This document shows, in pieces, positions 47,901 through 58,415 of a DNA stretch of 64,000 nucleotides. Numbering within the stretch: the stretch's first letter is position 1; every line of letters starts with the position of its first letter. Source of the stretch: Cryptomeria japonica (lineage: Eukaryota > Streptophyta > Pinopsida > Cupressales > Cupressaceae); NCBI RefSeq assembly GCF_030272615.1, contig NC_081414.1, forward strand, positions 783,594,119-783,658,118. Reading direction: 5' to 3'. The notes beneath the pieces were generated by a model. The model was not told the DNA's origin. It saw only the letters and a list, made by a program, of their open reading frames with translations, and did not search any database. The position numbers and the translations under genes were made by a program.

Positions 47901-49521
47901 TTCCCAACATCAAGATGATACAAATCTGTACGAGTGGGAGCAGCGCTCACAAATGGGAGCTTCAAATAACTTTGTCCAGAATGATCTGCAAATGCTAGGC
48001 CGTCGTGATTACGATATTAGCCACTTTTGGGGAGCAACTGTTGTGGTTGATCAACTAGACTCCATTGCCCTTCAGTTCATATCTACAAGCAAGCTAAAAT
48101 CCCAACACACTAGCATGCAAATCTCCAACCAAGACACAAAAAAAAACCAGCTATCACCTCAGCAAAAAGTTGCGCTCAACATCATTCTACAACATCATAA
48201 TAATCAATCTGCAACAACACCTTTACGAATGATTGTTCAAGGCACTGCTGGCACTGGTAAATCATTTTTAATAGATTGTATTAGAAAAGAATTAAACATA
48301 TCTCCACCTATGACGGCAAACCCATTGCTTGTTTTAGCACCAACAGGAGTTGCTGCATTTAATATACAAGCGACAACAATCCATGCAGGGTTGTGCATAC
48401 CTATAAGAGAAATGCATCCTTTGACAGGGCAATCATTAATGACATTGCAAGAGCAATTGAAACATATCAAATATATTCTGATAGACGAAATGAGCTTTTT
48501 GGGCCCGAAACTACTACTTAAGATAGATAACCGTTTACGCCAAACATTCCCTAACAAACAACATGACAACTTTGGTGGCGTGTCCATGATTCTTGTTGGT
48601 GATCTTGCTCAGCTTCCCCCTGTTATGGATAAACCTATATATGCTTCACACTCTACACCCCTCAGTTTATGGCATTCTTTTACTATTGTCATAACATTGG
48701 ACACTATTTTCCGCCAGCAAGGTGCATCTATAAGACAACAACAATTCAAAGCACTTCTTCACAACTTAAGAAACACTCAAGCACTCCAACATGATTGGCA
48801 GTTTCTAATGTGCCAGACAAATGCAACATTAACTATTCAACAAAAGAAAGATTTCAACTCTTCAATCCACTTGTTTGCAACAAATGAATCTGCACGCTTG
48901 CATAATAGGAAAATGCTCAAAGAATTAAATTTGCCTGTCGCTCTAAGTTTAGCTAAAATTGCTAAGCAAACAAATATTGAATATGACACCAATGAACAGC
49001 TACCATTGGAAGTATTACTTTCTATTGATCAGCAAGTGATGTTAATAGCTAACTTGTGGATCAAAGTTGGCCTTGTTAATGGTGCTATTGGTCTCATAAA
49101 ACAGATTGTATATGAAAACAATACAAAACCACCAGACTTGCCAAAATATGTGGTTGTCCAATTCAATGATTATAATGGACCTCCATGGGATATAGCACAT
49201 CCAAAAGATATACCCATTTTGCCAATAACGCGAGGTAGGCGTACGCAAGTGCCTTTAACAATGTCTTGGGCCATCACTATTCACAAATCCCAAGGTCTTA
49301 CATTAGATACAGCTACCATTGACATAGGTAATACTGAAAAGCAAGGCCTCACATTCACAGCTATTTCCAGAGTGAAGACAATTGATGGAATACGGATCGA
49401 ACCACCATTCTCTTTTGAAAGGTTTTCCAAACTGCAAAATAATCCTTATACATCCATTAGAAAGAAAGAAGAAACTTGTTTGCAGCTACTCTCTGCGCAA
49501 ACAGATATCTATTCACCTTAA
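44929..49521 (+). CDS. Helitron Rep-helicase transposase
   Basis: One uninterrupted frame encodes 1530 residues. A basic N-terminus (KAKKREQNCRYYAQHREQ) and a Gln/Thr-rich linker lead to a CSIC...CSRC zinc-binding motif (about 148-173). A DUF6570-like segment follows (TQVEEMLIARVAPVLQVRHG). The Helitron-like N domain and HUH nuclease come next, with RGSGHIHGFLW (H606, H608) and paired tyrosines YISKY (Y771, Y775). These would nick and covalently hold DNA during rolling-circle transposition. The C-terminal Pif1-like SF1 helicase has GTAGTGKS (1105-1112), DEMSF (D1186, E1187), VGDLAQLPPV (D1225), SWAITIHKSQG (1446-1456) and FTAISRVK (1476-1483). All key residues are present. The ATG overlaps an acceptor-like ATGCAG, so an upstream 5' exon is possible. 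No OTU protease or apurinic endonuclease domain is seen. Confidence 0.95.
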   Translation: MQNTPQGCNLRKAKKREQNCRYYAQHREQISKKRRLEQMKHKMLLPTPPPCNTPQMINSDSPILNQSLPFSSGQTSFVSQQIQQPSLHSSKLQQKHVTQNRQPLYHQTILQPTTTQQCTTNCFSSVQYIQALQAFRHHIDSLSMLQTCSICKERYIGMLLCGNQQHIICSRCFSENGVHRFSLANNLDPGEQPVVLKKLTQVEEMLIARVAPVLQVRHGKGGQYKYSGHTISFPQDISEIAKLLPQRLKDLEVLIVHRSNIQGTKYDCYVNKFHVMDALSYKIQHDQYYNDVVIDFDVVNLLPNTTTDISNMLHSLEEHTDVTGIPPTEDLLDNCNEYDANMSSSFVPKLPPPPRELDTVKRTLQLDVDTNNNIPWPEINLSPINEYNTIGLLSMAFPTLFPFGVALPLQPRIKHVYLHEYALHLLRYADQRFGQHVRFRYYIYNLIMRHCSQQSVAIFIKTNLGESIPTTIEALHGRLQNTPDDQLPSQLLRFGATLRGTRAYWRKSRKELTAMISQLGPPTLFFTLSSADTKWPDLHRLFSENDGQTTQFTRKQLTDHVICNPHITALYLHNRFTIFHEEIIQKLFQAKDHWYRYEWQHRGSGHIHGFLWLLGAPNMETINWTDDNEVQMAKTFFDQYVSTWNPHIAADRMNAMHYTAMDDPCLADTKKIFTMDAALDYEALLNTLQRHTKCTEQTCLKKKGPTFECRYKAPWVQQEMSTLTVDNDNNPCYKPARNDDRLNIHNPWMLSLWRANIDCQPVTSKKAVLQYISKYASKSENKSQSYIEMLKTILNTSKSEDSILLTYQKFMMGIVVDRDISAQETCHMLQKLPLLSCSRQFVSLNVGRKILHRVIKSDNGADLSTTYIHAYMQRPFELNATNLLQSAQGFSYNSQRKKTKWHIRDKKAIVTVYPQFTEPPNEDTNQFEIFCLSELLLYKPFRDIPTEIGASKEQIIKNWKTFKKTNYNRLGNQQIIDDCTLPNEDDSDNNGSQHQDDTNLYEWEQRSQMGASNNFVQNDLQMLGRRDYDISHFWGATVVVDQLDSIALQFISTSKLKSQHTSMQISNQDTKKNQLSPQQKVALNIILQHHNNQSATTPLRMIVQGTAGTGKSFLIDCIRKELNISPPMTANPLLVLAPTGVAAFNIQATTIHAGLCIPIREMHPLTGQSLMTLQEQLKHIKYILIDEMSFLGPKLLLKIDNRLRQTFPNKQHDNFGGVSMILVGDLAQLPPVMDKPIYASHSTPLSLWHSFTIVITLDTIFRQQGASIRQQQFKALLHNLRNTQALQHDWQFLMCQTNATLTIQQKKDFNSSIHLFATNESARLHNRKMLKELNLPVALSLAKIAKQTNIEYDTNEQLPLEVLLSIDQQVMLIANLWIKVGLVNGAIGLIKQIVYENNTKPPDLPKYVVVQFNDYNGPPWDIAHPKDIPILPITRGRRTQVPLTMSWAITIHKSQGLTLDTATIDIGNTEKQGLTFTAISRVKTIDGIRIEPPFSFERFSKLQNNPYTSIRKKEETCLQLLSAQTDIYSP

Positions 49522-49984
49522 AAACTTTTGCTCCAAAACCATCTTTCTTACATTCCACTACTTTCAACAAGGTAATTACAATTTTACATTGTCATACCTC
49601 TTCACAACATGCACTTTCTTAATCGTCCCTCATACTAACTCTTTTTCCCTCGCTGTTCATTTTAGATTGCATTCATTCTAAGACATCCTCCATGCTGCAT
49701 TGAACACCACACACAAGTCTTCCTATCTATACACGCTTCAATAATTGTCTACAGATATATCAGGTATAATACAGCTGCAATGCATTGCGCATTCACATCA
49801 CTCACTCCTCCAACATATACAGCTATCTCAGGTATGATATGTCACTTTTATTGCTTAGAATGTACTCTGTTAACAAACTTTTATACTAATCAATGTCAAT
49901 TATACAAAGTTATACACAATAAAAACAATGCTATGCTTAGTATGTTCTTTTTGACTGCAAAACATCTGTTCCTCACCCCATAAT
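49522..49984. other. 3' flank of the Rep-helicase gene
   Basis: AT-rich, with two early CAGGTATRAT donor-like words (near 49758 and 49830) that foreshadow the repeat array that follows. No gene is recognised. Confidence 0.45.
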
Positions 49985-52900
49985 TAAATTTCTAAGTATT
50001 TTAACACTAAAATGAATATATTTCTAATCAGTTTAAAACTTTATACAACTCGAACATTTGTAACAGCTTTTATCAATCTCATTGTTAGAGGAACTATATA
50101 TTATACCTCTGATAAGTTTTGTTACAAAAGTGTCTCTTCAATTCAAAAGTTACTGCAACAACACAAGCAACTCTCCCAGGTATGATATTTACATTTTTTT
50201 GGCTTCAAGCATACTTTATTGACACCTTTTACTGCTCTAACATTGCTCTCTATCACTTTTAACTAACTTCCCTCCTTGTACGCCAGCTACAGTACATTGC
50301 CTCTCCAGTGCAAACCTTCTCAATCAACCATTCAGTCTAGATTTCCTACTGCAAATTGAAGGTATGCATACCTACCCAACACATATAGTTTACATTCTCT
50401 TCTTTTTATGTGGCCATGTAATTCTTTCAAGGCATATTCTAACAAATCTTCAAATAAAATCAATTAATAAACAAACTTCTCTTTACCATGCCACTTCAGT
50501 TGTTTTGGCACATAAATTGTATATATGTTAAATTTAAGAAACTAATTCTATTGCTTCTTTTTGTTGTAGAGATACATATTAACAAAGAACCACATACCCA
50601 TGCTTGCACACTTCTCACTTTTCAAGTTAGCACTGGTTGTAGCTAAAAAGTCTTCTCAATGTCAATTATACAAAGTTATACACAAAAAAAACAATGCTAT
50701 GCTTACTCTGTTCTTTTTCCCTACAAAACATCAACTTTCTAACTCTTTTAAAACTAAAATGAATATATTTCTAATCAGTTTTAAACTTTACACTACTCAA
50801 ACATTTCTAGCAGCTTTTATTAATCTCGTTCTTAGAGCATCTATGTATTATCCTCTGATAGCTTTTGTTACAAAAATGTTTCTTCCATTCAAAACTGACT
50901 GCTGCAACATAAACAACTCACCCAGGTATGACATAACAATGCTATGCTTAGTCTGTTTTTTTCCTTTTTTTTTTTTATATGCAAAGATAGAAGAGAGAGA
51001 AATAATAGTATCTAAGTTTCTATATATGCTATGAAACATTTGTTTCAATCTATAACACTATTAAGCTCCATCTCACAATATCAGAAATATGTATCTGTAC
51101 AATTTCACAGTTAAATAGAAGACGACATAAAACTTGTGGATGACTGCATCTTTCCCTCTCATCTGAAACTTTTTTTTTACAAATACTTTCCACATGTGAT
51201 TTCAAAGGAAGGATGCAAGGCCTGCAACACACCAGGCAACCTGAGCCAATCTCAAAGCCTCCAATTTCCATATACCAGTTTTCAGGATTAGACCATAGTA
51301 GGTAACGCCTTATAATAGAAAACCATAGCCCAATTTTCTATTTACAATGCAAATGCATTATTGTAACTTCTTAATTATTAAAACCTTCTCATACGTTATT
51401 TGATTAGAATTTATGTTTCATAATGTACATTTCTACTTTTTGAATGATAAAAGATTCTTTTCCTGCTAATGCATATCCACATACAAAGTTATTATTACAA
51501 GATTCACATATGTTATTTTATTACAAATTATGTTTCATACTGTACATTGGCACTTTTTGAGTAACTAAATATTCTTTCCCTGCTAGAGCATGTCAACATA
51601 TGAAGGTGACTTGGTGGCAAAATGCTACTTTACAAAGCACAAGTTAGTACCGGATGCATTCCATGCAACCCTGAAGAGAAAGATACAGATACAATTACCT
51701 TTCTAACTCTTTTAACACTAAAATGAATATATTTCTAATCAGTTTTAAACTTTACACTGCTTAAACATTTCTAACAGCTTTTATTATTCTCATTCTTATA
51801 GCACCTGTGTATTATCCTCTAGTGACTTTAGTTACAAAACTCTCTATTCCATTCAAAAGTCACTACTGCAACATTAACAACTCACCCAGGTATGACATTA
51901 ACTTCCCTTTGTCACGCCACTTCAGTTCTTTTAGCACATGAATTGTATATATGTTGAATTTAAGAAACTAACCATATTTCTTCTTTTTGTTGTAGAGATA
52001 CATATTAACAGACAACAACATACCCATGATTGCACTCCATGTCGATTACAACCAAACATTTTCTGGTCATATCTAAATTTATACTTTATATCTGCTTTCC
52101 AACTTTACCAAATTAAACCTTCTGACATGCCTTTCTTCAATGCAGGCAAAACCTTTGACCGACCACACTAAATCACCTTTCCTATTTCACCAATATCCAT
52201 TCATTTTGTTCCCCATATTTCAGGTCATATTCCTTTTGGTTTCTTAAAATAATTCACATTTGACCATTATAGCTATTGACCACTTCTCCCATTCTTTATT
52301 CTAATGTTTTATCTCCTCATTGCAAACAGATTTAAATATCTCAAATCTATCACTATGTTGCCCTTGCAAAAATTGCAGACAACAAACAAAAAAATTTAGG
52401 GTGTTTTCAAACTTCACTGCATTCCAGATTTATGACACTAATCAGGTCAGTTACAAAGTTATACACACAAAAAAAAATGCTATACTTACTCTGTACTTTT
52501 TCTTTGCAAAACATCAACTTTCTAACTCTTTTAACACTAAAATAAATATATTTCTAATCAGTTTTAAACTTTACACTGTTCAAACATTTCTAACAACTTT
52601 TATTGATCTCACTGTTAGAGCATCTGTGTATTATCCTCTGATAACTTTTGTTACAAAACTATTTGTTCCATTCAAAACTCGCTCCTGCAACATAAACAAC
52701 TCACCCAGGTATGACATAACAATGCTATGCTTAGTCTGTTCTTTTTCTTTGTTTTTCTTAATATGCATAGATAGAAAAGAAAGAAATAATACTATCTAAG
52801 TTTCTGTATATGCTACAAAAAATTTCTTTCAATGTACACCAATATTAAGCTCCATCTCACAGTATCAGAAATATTTAACTGTACAATTTCACAGTTAAAT

Positions 52901-53960
52901 AGAAGACAACATAAAACCTGTGGATCACTGCATCTTTCCCTCTCATATGAAACTTCTGTTTTACAAATACTTTCCAGCTGTGATTTCAAAGGAAGGATCC
53001 AAGGCCTGCAACACACCAGGCAACTTGAGCCAATCTCAAAGCCTCCAATTTCCATATGCCAGTTTTGAGGATTGTAGCATGGCAGGTAACGGCTTATAAT
53101 ATAAAACCATAGCCCAATTTTCTATTTGCAATGAAAATGCATTATTGTAACTTGTTAATTATTAAAAGCTTCTCATACGTTATTTCATTAGAATTTATGT
53201 TTCATAGTGTACATTGCTACTTTTTGAATGATAAAAGATTCTTTTCCCGCTGACGCATATCAAGATATGAAGTAATTATTAAAAGATTCTCATACGTTGT
53301 TTTATTTGATTTTACGTTACATAGTGTACATTGGTACTTTTTGAATAATAAAAGATTCTTTTCCTGCCCAGCATAAAAAGATATGAAGGTGACTTCATAC
53401 CAAAATGCTACTTTGCAAAGCACAAGTTAGTATAGGATACATTCGATTGAACCCTCAAGAGAAAGATAGACATAGAATTAACTTTCTACCACTTTTAACA
53501 CTAACATGAATATATTTCTAATCAGTTTTAAACTTTACACAACTCAAACATTTCTAACAGCTTTTATTATTCTCATTGTTATAGCACTTGTGTATTGTCC
53601 TCTGGTGACTTTCATTACAAAAGTGTCTGTACCATTCAAAAGTCACTGCTCCAACATAAACAGCTCACCCAAGTATGACAATTACTTCCCTTTGCCATGC
53701 CCCTTCAGTTCTTTTGGCACATGAATTGTATATATGTTGAATTTCAGAAACTAACCATATTTCTTCTTTTTGATGTAGAGATACATATTACCAGACAACA
53801 ACATACCCATGATTGCACTCCATGTCGATTACAAACAAACATTTTCAGGTCATTTCCCAATTTATACTTTATAGCTGCTTTCCAACTTTACCAAATTAAT
53901 CATTCTAACGTCGCTTCCTTCAATGCAAGCAAAACCTTTGACCAACCAAACTAAATCAGC
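49985..53960 (+). repeat. Higher-order repeat array with exon-like modules
   Basis: Three module types alternate. Module A (AATATATTTCTAATCAGTTT...ACTCACCCAGGTATGAC) occurs near 49990, 50680, 51720, 52540 and 53500. Module B (TGTAGAGATACATATTA followed by ACATACCCATGATTGCAC) occurs near 50570, 51995 and 53778. Module C (CACAGTTAAATAGAAGAC...CCTCCAATTTCCATAT) occurs at 51045-51300 and 52840-53085. The A-C-A-B order repeats with a period of about 1.77 kb. A modules end in CAG|GTATGA, like splice donors, and B modules begin after TTGTTGTAG, like acceptors. Open frames in A (for example ISFKLYTTQTFLAAFINL) are partly kept between units, but none matches a known protein. Function is unknown. Confidence 0.75.
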
Positions 53961-56900
53961 TTTCTTATTTCACCAATATCTGTTCATTTTGTTCCCCATA
54001 TTTCAAGTTATATTCCTTTTGTATAAGACTTGCAAAGGTTGGATAATTAGTGAGATGTTACTTTATAGATAATGGTAAAGGCACTTTTTGGGTTGTGGTC
54101 AACAGACATTCTTTAGTTATATGAGGCTGCCTTTATGTAAGCATTTCACAATAGAATTGTTTTTCTGTTTAATCAACAGTACAACATTTCAATCGTGTTT
54201 ATATTTCCACTTTATACATGATTTCTAATGAATGTTTTGACACACAATTGTAGGTGGATGTCACAAGTTCTGCTCATCTCGTACAACAGATTCCCGAGAT
54301 TGATGCTTAACACCCTCTCCGAGACCAAAATCAACTGGTATGCCGTTCTCCCTTGCATTAATAAGATTCTTTGCATTCTTCTTTCTCATTTTTAACTATT
54401 CTGCTCTGCTAATGATGTTCCCTATTTCAATTCACTACTTCCTTTCTCACTTTATTAGTAGTATAACTAATTATTGTCATTTTGTTTCACAAATAACATT
54501 ACTCTCAACCTTTCTCTTTTGTGAATGACCACCACCACATACTCTTCTCGGTTTTCAAATCTTTGCCTCTACTCGATTCTATTATATTCAAATTTTCTAT
54601 TTTACGACATTTTGCTTATGTCAAGATATTATCGTACTGTGCAAACCTAAGTCCCATGTGTTAACTTTAGTGTTCTCTTTTTTTAGTGGAGTTCATCATT
54701 TAGTGGATTCCAACTCCCATATAAGTTTTACTTGTAATTTTTTAATAAGATGTTATTTGTTTCAAGGATTATTTGTTCAACAATCTCCATTGTAATTATT
54801 TAAATATTCTCAGAATGCTCCATCTCTGGCTATATAAATTCACATTACAAATGTGATGTACCTACCTATCATTTAAAATGGTAACGAACATACCTCCATC
54901 TTTAGAGATGATTTTAGGACAGCATACTGTATGGTTAGATAGAATCCTTAAGATATAAATAAACAAGAGATCCTATCATTGATTAGCAATTAAAACTTGG
55001 TTGGCACTTAGAATTATATGTTTCATAAATTCAATAGTTCATTATTTTATAAATCGGTATGCTTGGAAAAATGATTTCTATTACCACATTAGAGTCTAAC
55101 AAACTACTTGAGATGGTGAGCACCGAGAGTATTTAATTATATTTTGTTCATAGATAACCTCTTTTTCAAATACACAATGGGTGCTTATCTTCACTTCAGG
55201 AAATTGCTTCTGGTTTTGGTCATGATGTAGCTGTGCCTAGGCATACAAGTAGAATGTTACTGTATTTAATAAAAGTCGCTTTTAAATGAATATACTTTTT
55301 ATTCCAGTAACTTATAATCTTCACTGGAACTTCCTTTTTTGAAACTGCTCCGGGGATTTGGAAAACCACTCTCTGGGAAATAAATAGACTATTATGAGAT
55401 AAATGAAGCATTCTCTGTAAGTTTGATTTCTATAAATGCATACTTTGCTACAATGCATCATTGCCAATCTTAATGATATTTAATTTTGGACATACTACTT
55501 TGTGCTACACATTTTTTTAAATGGCATCCACACAACACTCCACAGGTCGAACTTATATTTTCAATGATTTAGATCAACTCTCATATTTGAATTTTTATTC
55601 ACTTGTTTAGACTTCGTCATACAATGTCCACTTCCCACTGTTCCATTTTATTGCAAGAAAATTGCTTTTCTATATTAAAATATTTCAAAATGCTTGATTA
55701 ACAATCTCCTTTTATACTCTTCTCGGTTTTCAAATCTTTGCCTCTTCTTGATTCTATTATATTCGAATTTTCTATTTTACGACATTTTACTTACGTCAAA
55801 ATGTTTTGCAGCGTTTTGCATAGTTTGTTATAATGTCTCATTGAGAATTTTAATGATATTTAATTTTAGACATTCTACTTTGTGCTACTCATTTCTTTAA
55901 ATGACATCAACACAACACTCGTAGTTCCAGCTTGTATGCTCAATGATTCAGAACAATCCTCATCTTAGAATTTTTATTCACTTGTTTAGACTTCGTCATA
56001 CAAGGCCCACTTCCCATTGTTCTAATTTAGTGATTCAGAAAACAGAATTTTTTCACATTAAATCATTGTTTTCTGCCTAATTATGAATATGAGACACTTT
56101 GCCTAATTTTTTCACATACTTCTCTCTATAGGATTGCACTTCATTCAAGTTGCAATAGTTACAAATTGTCTCTTACAAAACTATGAAGGTTGACTTGCTT
56201 GATATACATGACCTTCCTCACCATGATAAGCAAAATATATATTGCCAGTTCCCCTTTCTTGTCAGGTATTACTTGTTACTCTCATTTTCACATGCCAAAT
56301 TTTTTTTGTATTTATTAAATTATTTTATAAATTGTAGCATTGTACTATTCAATAAAAGTAACACTTGAAAAATTCCAAAGTTACAAGCTTTAAAACTCTT
56401 TCTATACTGCAATTTTAATGTATATTTATTCTACTTTACCAGGTCATTTCCTCACTCCATACTACTAAACATGACATAAATAATATATTTAACTCTTCAT
56501 TCATTGAAACACAAAATTCACTTTTAAATGTGCCCAACACTTTGATACACAACTTTAAAATTTACCGTATTCCACAATTTGCAGGCTTTAAAACTCAGCA
56601 GGCGTTGTAATTTAAAACAAGTTGATCACATTGGCTTTATGTTGTTGCTCATCAAGAAGTAAGTTGTTCTCATTTAGGTTTAAACCTTGCATATTTCGTT
56701 CTCTGTAACACTTTCTATTGCTGACAAATGTACTTACTTGATTCCCATGCACTGCAGGTCAATCCGTCATCAGCCATTACACATCTTGCAGCTTTCAACA
56801 GCTTTCAAATTATTTGATTCTTTCAAACCTGCTATTTTACATCTCACAGCCCTATCTTCTCAAATATTAACATGTTCAAGATGACGACACCGTTACCGTA

Positions 56901-57286
56901 TCATGTTTTAAAGAGTCGTTAAGATCTAGACTCCCACAGTGACTGCTTACACTTATTGACATTGTAACATTCAAGGTTTCTTACTTATGTTACTCTCTTC
57001 CATCATTGCTACATTTCATTCAATGTTCCCCTTTGCTGAAATCCACTATGTTTAACAACTGAATTCAATGAATGAGCATAACTTGCTGCTTTCTCTTCAC
57101 CCTTGTGCAAATTTGTCACTCAAATATTAATATTTTCTATACAAAGTTTCATTTCTGCTATGATGCATTTTTTTGGCGGTAATTTGGTAAAACATAGATA
57201 AAGGAAATTTGGAAAATTCACGCTTTTAAAAAAATACTGCACATGTTTTTGCTTCATTAACAAAACCAGTTCCCCAAACCATTTTA
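53961..57286. other. Helitron 3' region, non-coding or unknown
   Basis: No known protein is recognised. A repeat of about 375-bp offset is present: TTAATGATATTTAATTTTRG...CTTGTTTAGACTTCGTCATA at 55470-55640 and 55846-56010. ACTCTTCTCGGTTTTCAAAT occurs at 54541 and 55717. Several short exon-like stretches bounded by AG and GT occur (54254-54336, 56133-56265, 56585-56659), all with stop codons in most frames. This could be a spliced non-coding tail of an element transcript. Confidence 0.5.
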
Positions 57287-57330
57287 CCTATCGGCTTCCC
57301 GTTGCACACACACTAGCGTGCAACTGCTAG
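57287..57330 (+). other. Helitron 3' terminus: subterminal inverted repeat, hairpin and CTAG end
   Basis: CCTATCGGCTT (57287-57297) is the exact inverse of the 5' end. Three bases later a 7-bp-stem hairpin, GTTGCAC / GTGCAAC with a 10-base loop, is followed by TG and the terminal CTAG. The hairpin would mark the end of strand transfer. The downstream base is T. Confidence 0.9.
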
Positions 57331-57803
57331 TTTTAATACTATTCTAAAAACAACAAAGAGTCAACTTAAAGTGAAACCATTTCCTTATATTAATTTATTA
57401 ATGTAAGAAAGTTAATAATTATATGTTAGTGTTGTTAGGGCAAGGTTTTATTCTATAGTTTAAAACCATGGATTCATAGATTTAATAAATTGTCAAGATA
57501 AAGTGAAATCATTTAATGATGTAAATTCAGTACCTAATGTACGAGAAAATACTTTATTAAAAATAAATAAAAGCACTTGGGTCCCATGCCCACCGCTCCT
57601 TTCTTTCTTTTTGTTTCCTGATTGTCCGTTGTCCAAGCAGTCCGCTTTTCTTTAGCGCTTGTTGAATGCTCTTTTGCTTAACACCAAAGCTAGCTTAGTT
57701 TTAAGTTCTGATTTGCCTGAATCATTTCTTGTGTTTTCAATATGTTGTTTGCTGTCAGAAAGATTTTTTTATTTTACTTCACCAGTGGCAAAACTATGCA
57801 AGT
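57331..57803 (+). promoter_or_regulatory. Conserved upstream/5' region of TPR-SET copy 4
   Basis: It aligns with the upstream DNA of copy 1 from 10076: AAAAACAACAAAG, ACTTAAAGTGAAACCATTT, ATGGATTCATAGATTTAAT and TTGCCTGAATCATTTCTTGTG. The Helitron separates it from its original upstream neighbour, now at 36128-36152. Confidence 0.65.
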
Positions 57804-58109
57804 ATAGATACCACTGCAGGAGAAATAGAGAAAACATTGAGAGGGCTTCATCTTTCTGAAGAGCTGCATAGAAAAGCGAAGAGCCCAGTTGCAGATTTGC
57901 TTGATATGTGCTCCAACGACAACCAATGGTTTCAACAGGGCGACTGGAAAGGAGCAATCACATGTTATTCTGAATGCATAGAAATTTACAACAAGGAATC
58001 CATGAGCATATTTGTGAGTTGTTATTCTAACAGGGCAGAGGCATTTTTAAAGCTGGAGGATATTAGAAAGGATGTATTTGTGAGTTTTTATTCTGCTGAA
58101 AGACTGCAA
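57804..58109 (+). pseudogene. TPR-SET copy 4, start codon lost and truncated by Copia
   Basis: Colinear with the N-terminal TPR region of the intact copy: TAGEIEKTLRGLHLSEELH, SPVADLLDMCSNDNQWFQQG, YSECIEIYNKESM and SNRAEAFLKLED. The start codon is ATA (57804-57806) where copy 1 has ATG. Near 58060 the sequence degenerates, with a short local repeat of GTATTTGTGAGTT, and stops at CTGCA, where the Copia LTR begins. The rest of the gene would lie beyond the nested elements, outside the window. Not functional. Confidence 0.85.
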
Positions 58110-58402
58110 TGATAAATTACTTATGAAAAACCTGAATACGTATGCAAACTGTTATTAAAAACTGAATTGATTAACTTGATAATAAACATACATAACGGGT
58201 TGTCTTTTATAGACATAACTTCTCAAAGTGACGATGAGAAGAATAAAACTAAAAACTAAAAAGACTAAAAACAAAAATATGTTTTATCTATACGTAGCAG
58301 TTTGGATATAGGAGTTGTTGTTCAAAAAACTATTTTATTTAATAAAACTAAAAGCAAAAAATAAATTCCCTTCAAACTTGATCTTTATGATATGTTGTAT
58401 CA
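58110..58402 (-). repeat. Putative Copia 3' LTR (293 bp)
   Basis: On the minus strand it runs from TGATACAACATATC to GTAATTTATCA, with TGATA/TATCA inverted ends and a GGAGGAGATTG purine tract just upstream. No second LTR is available for comparison, so the limits rest on the termini and the junction with SET copy 4. Confidence 0.65.
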
Positions 58403-58415
58403 TTTGAGCTTATCT

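Larger units (their letters stand above)
36153..57330 (+). mobile_element. Autonomous-type Helitron, 21.2 kb, with asymmetric terminal inverted repeats
   Basis: The 5' end is AAGCCGATAGG (36153-36163). The reverse complement CCTATCGGCTT lies at 57287-57297, subterminal at the 3' side. It is followed by a hairpin (GTTGCAC at 57301-57307, GTGCAAC at 57318-57324) and the terminal CTAG at 57327-57330. The insertion lies within a T tract (AATT before, TTTT after). The paralogous DNA at 8080-8090 reads AATTTTAA without a break, an apparent empty site; the exact boundary is uncertain by about two bases. Inside are an RPA1-like gene and a Rep-helicase gene, both plus strand, plus captured gene fragments and large repeats. 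A terminal 5' inverted repeat with a subterminal 3' partner is what I recall being described for Helitron2-type elements, as opposed to canonical plant Helitrons. Confidence 0.9.

Noticed and set aside
50600-51034. Hydrophobic 144-residue open frame, possible membrane protein
   Set aside because: It is part of a repeated module with frame breaks in at least one unit and no known homolog; kept only as a repeat finding.
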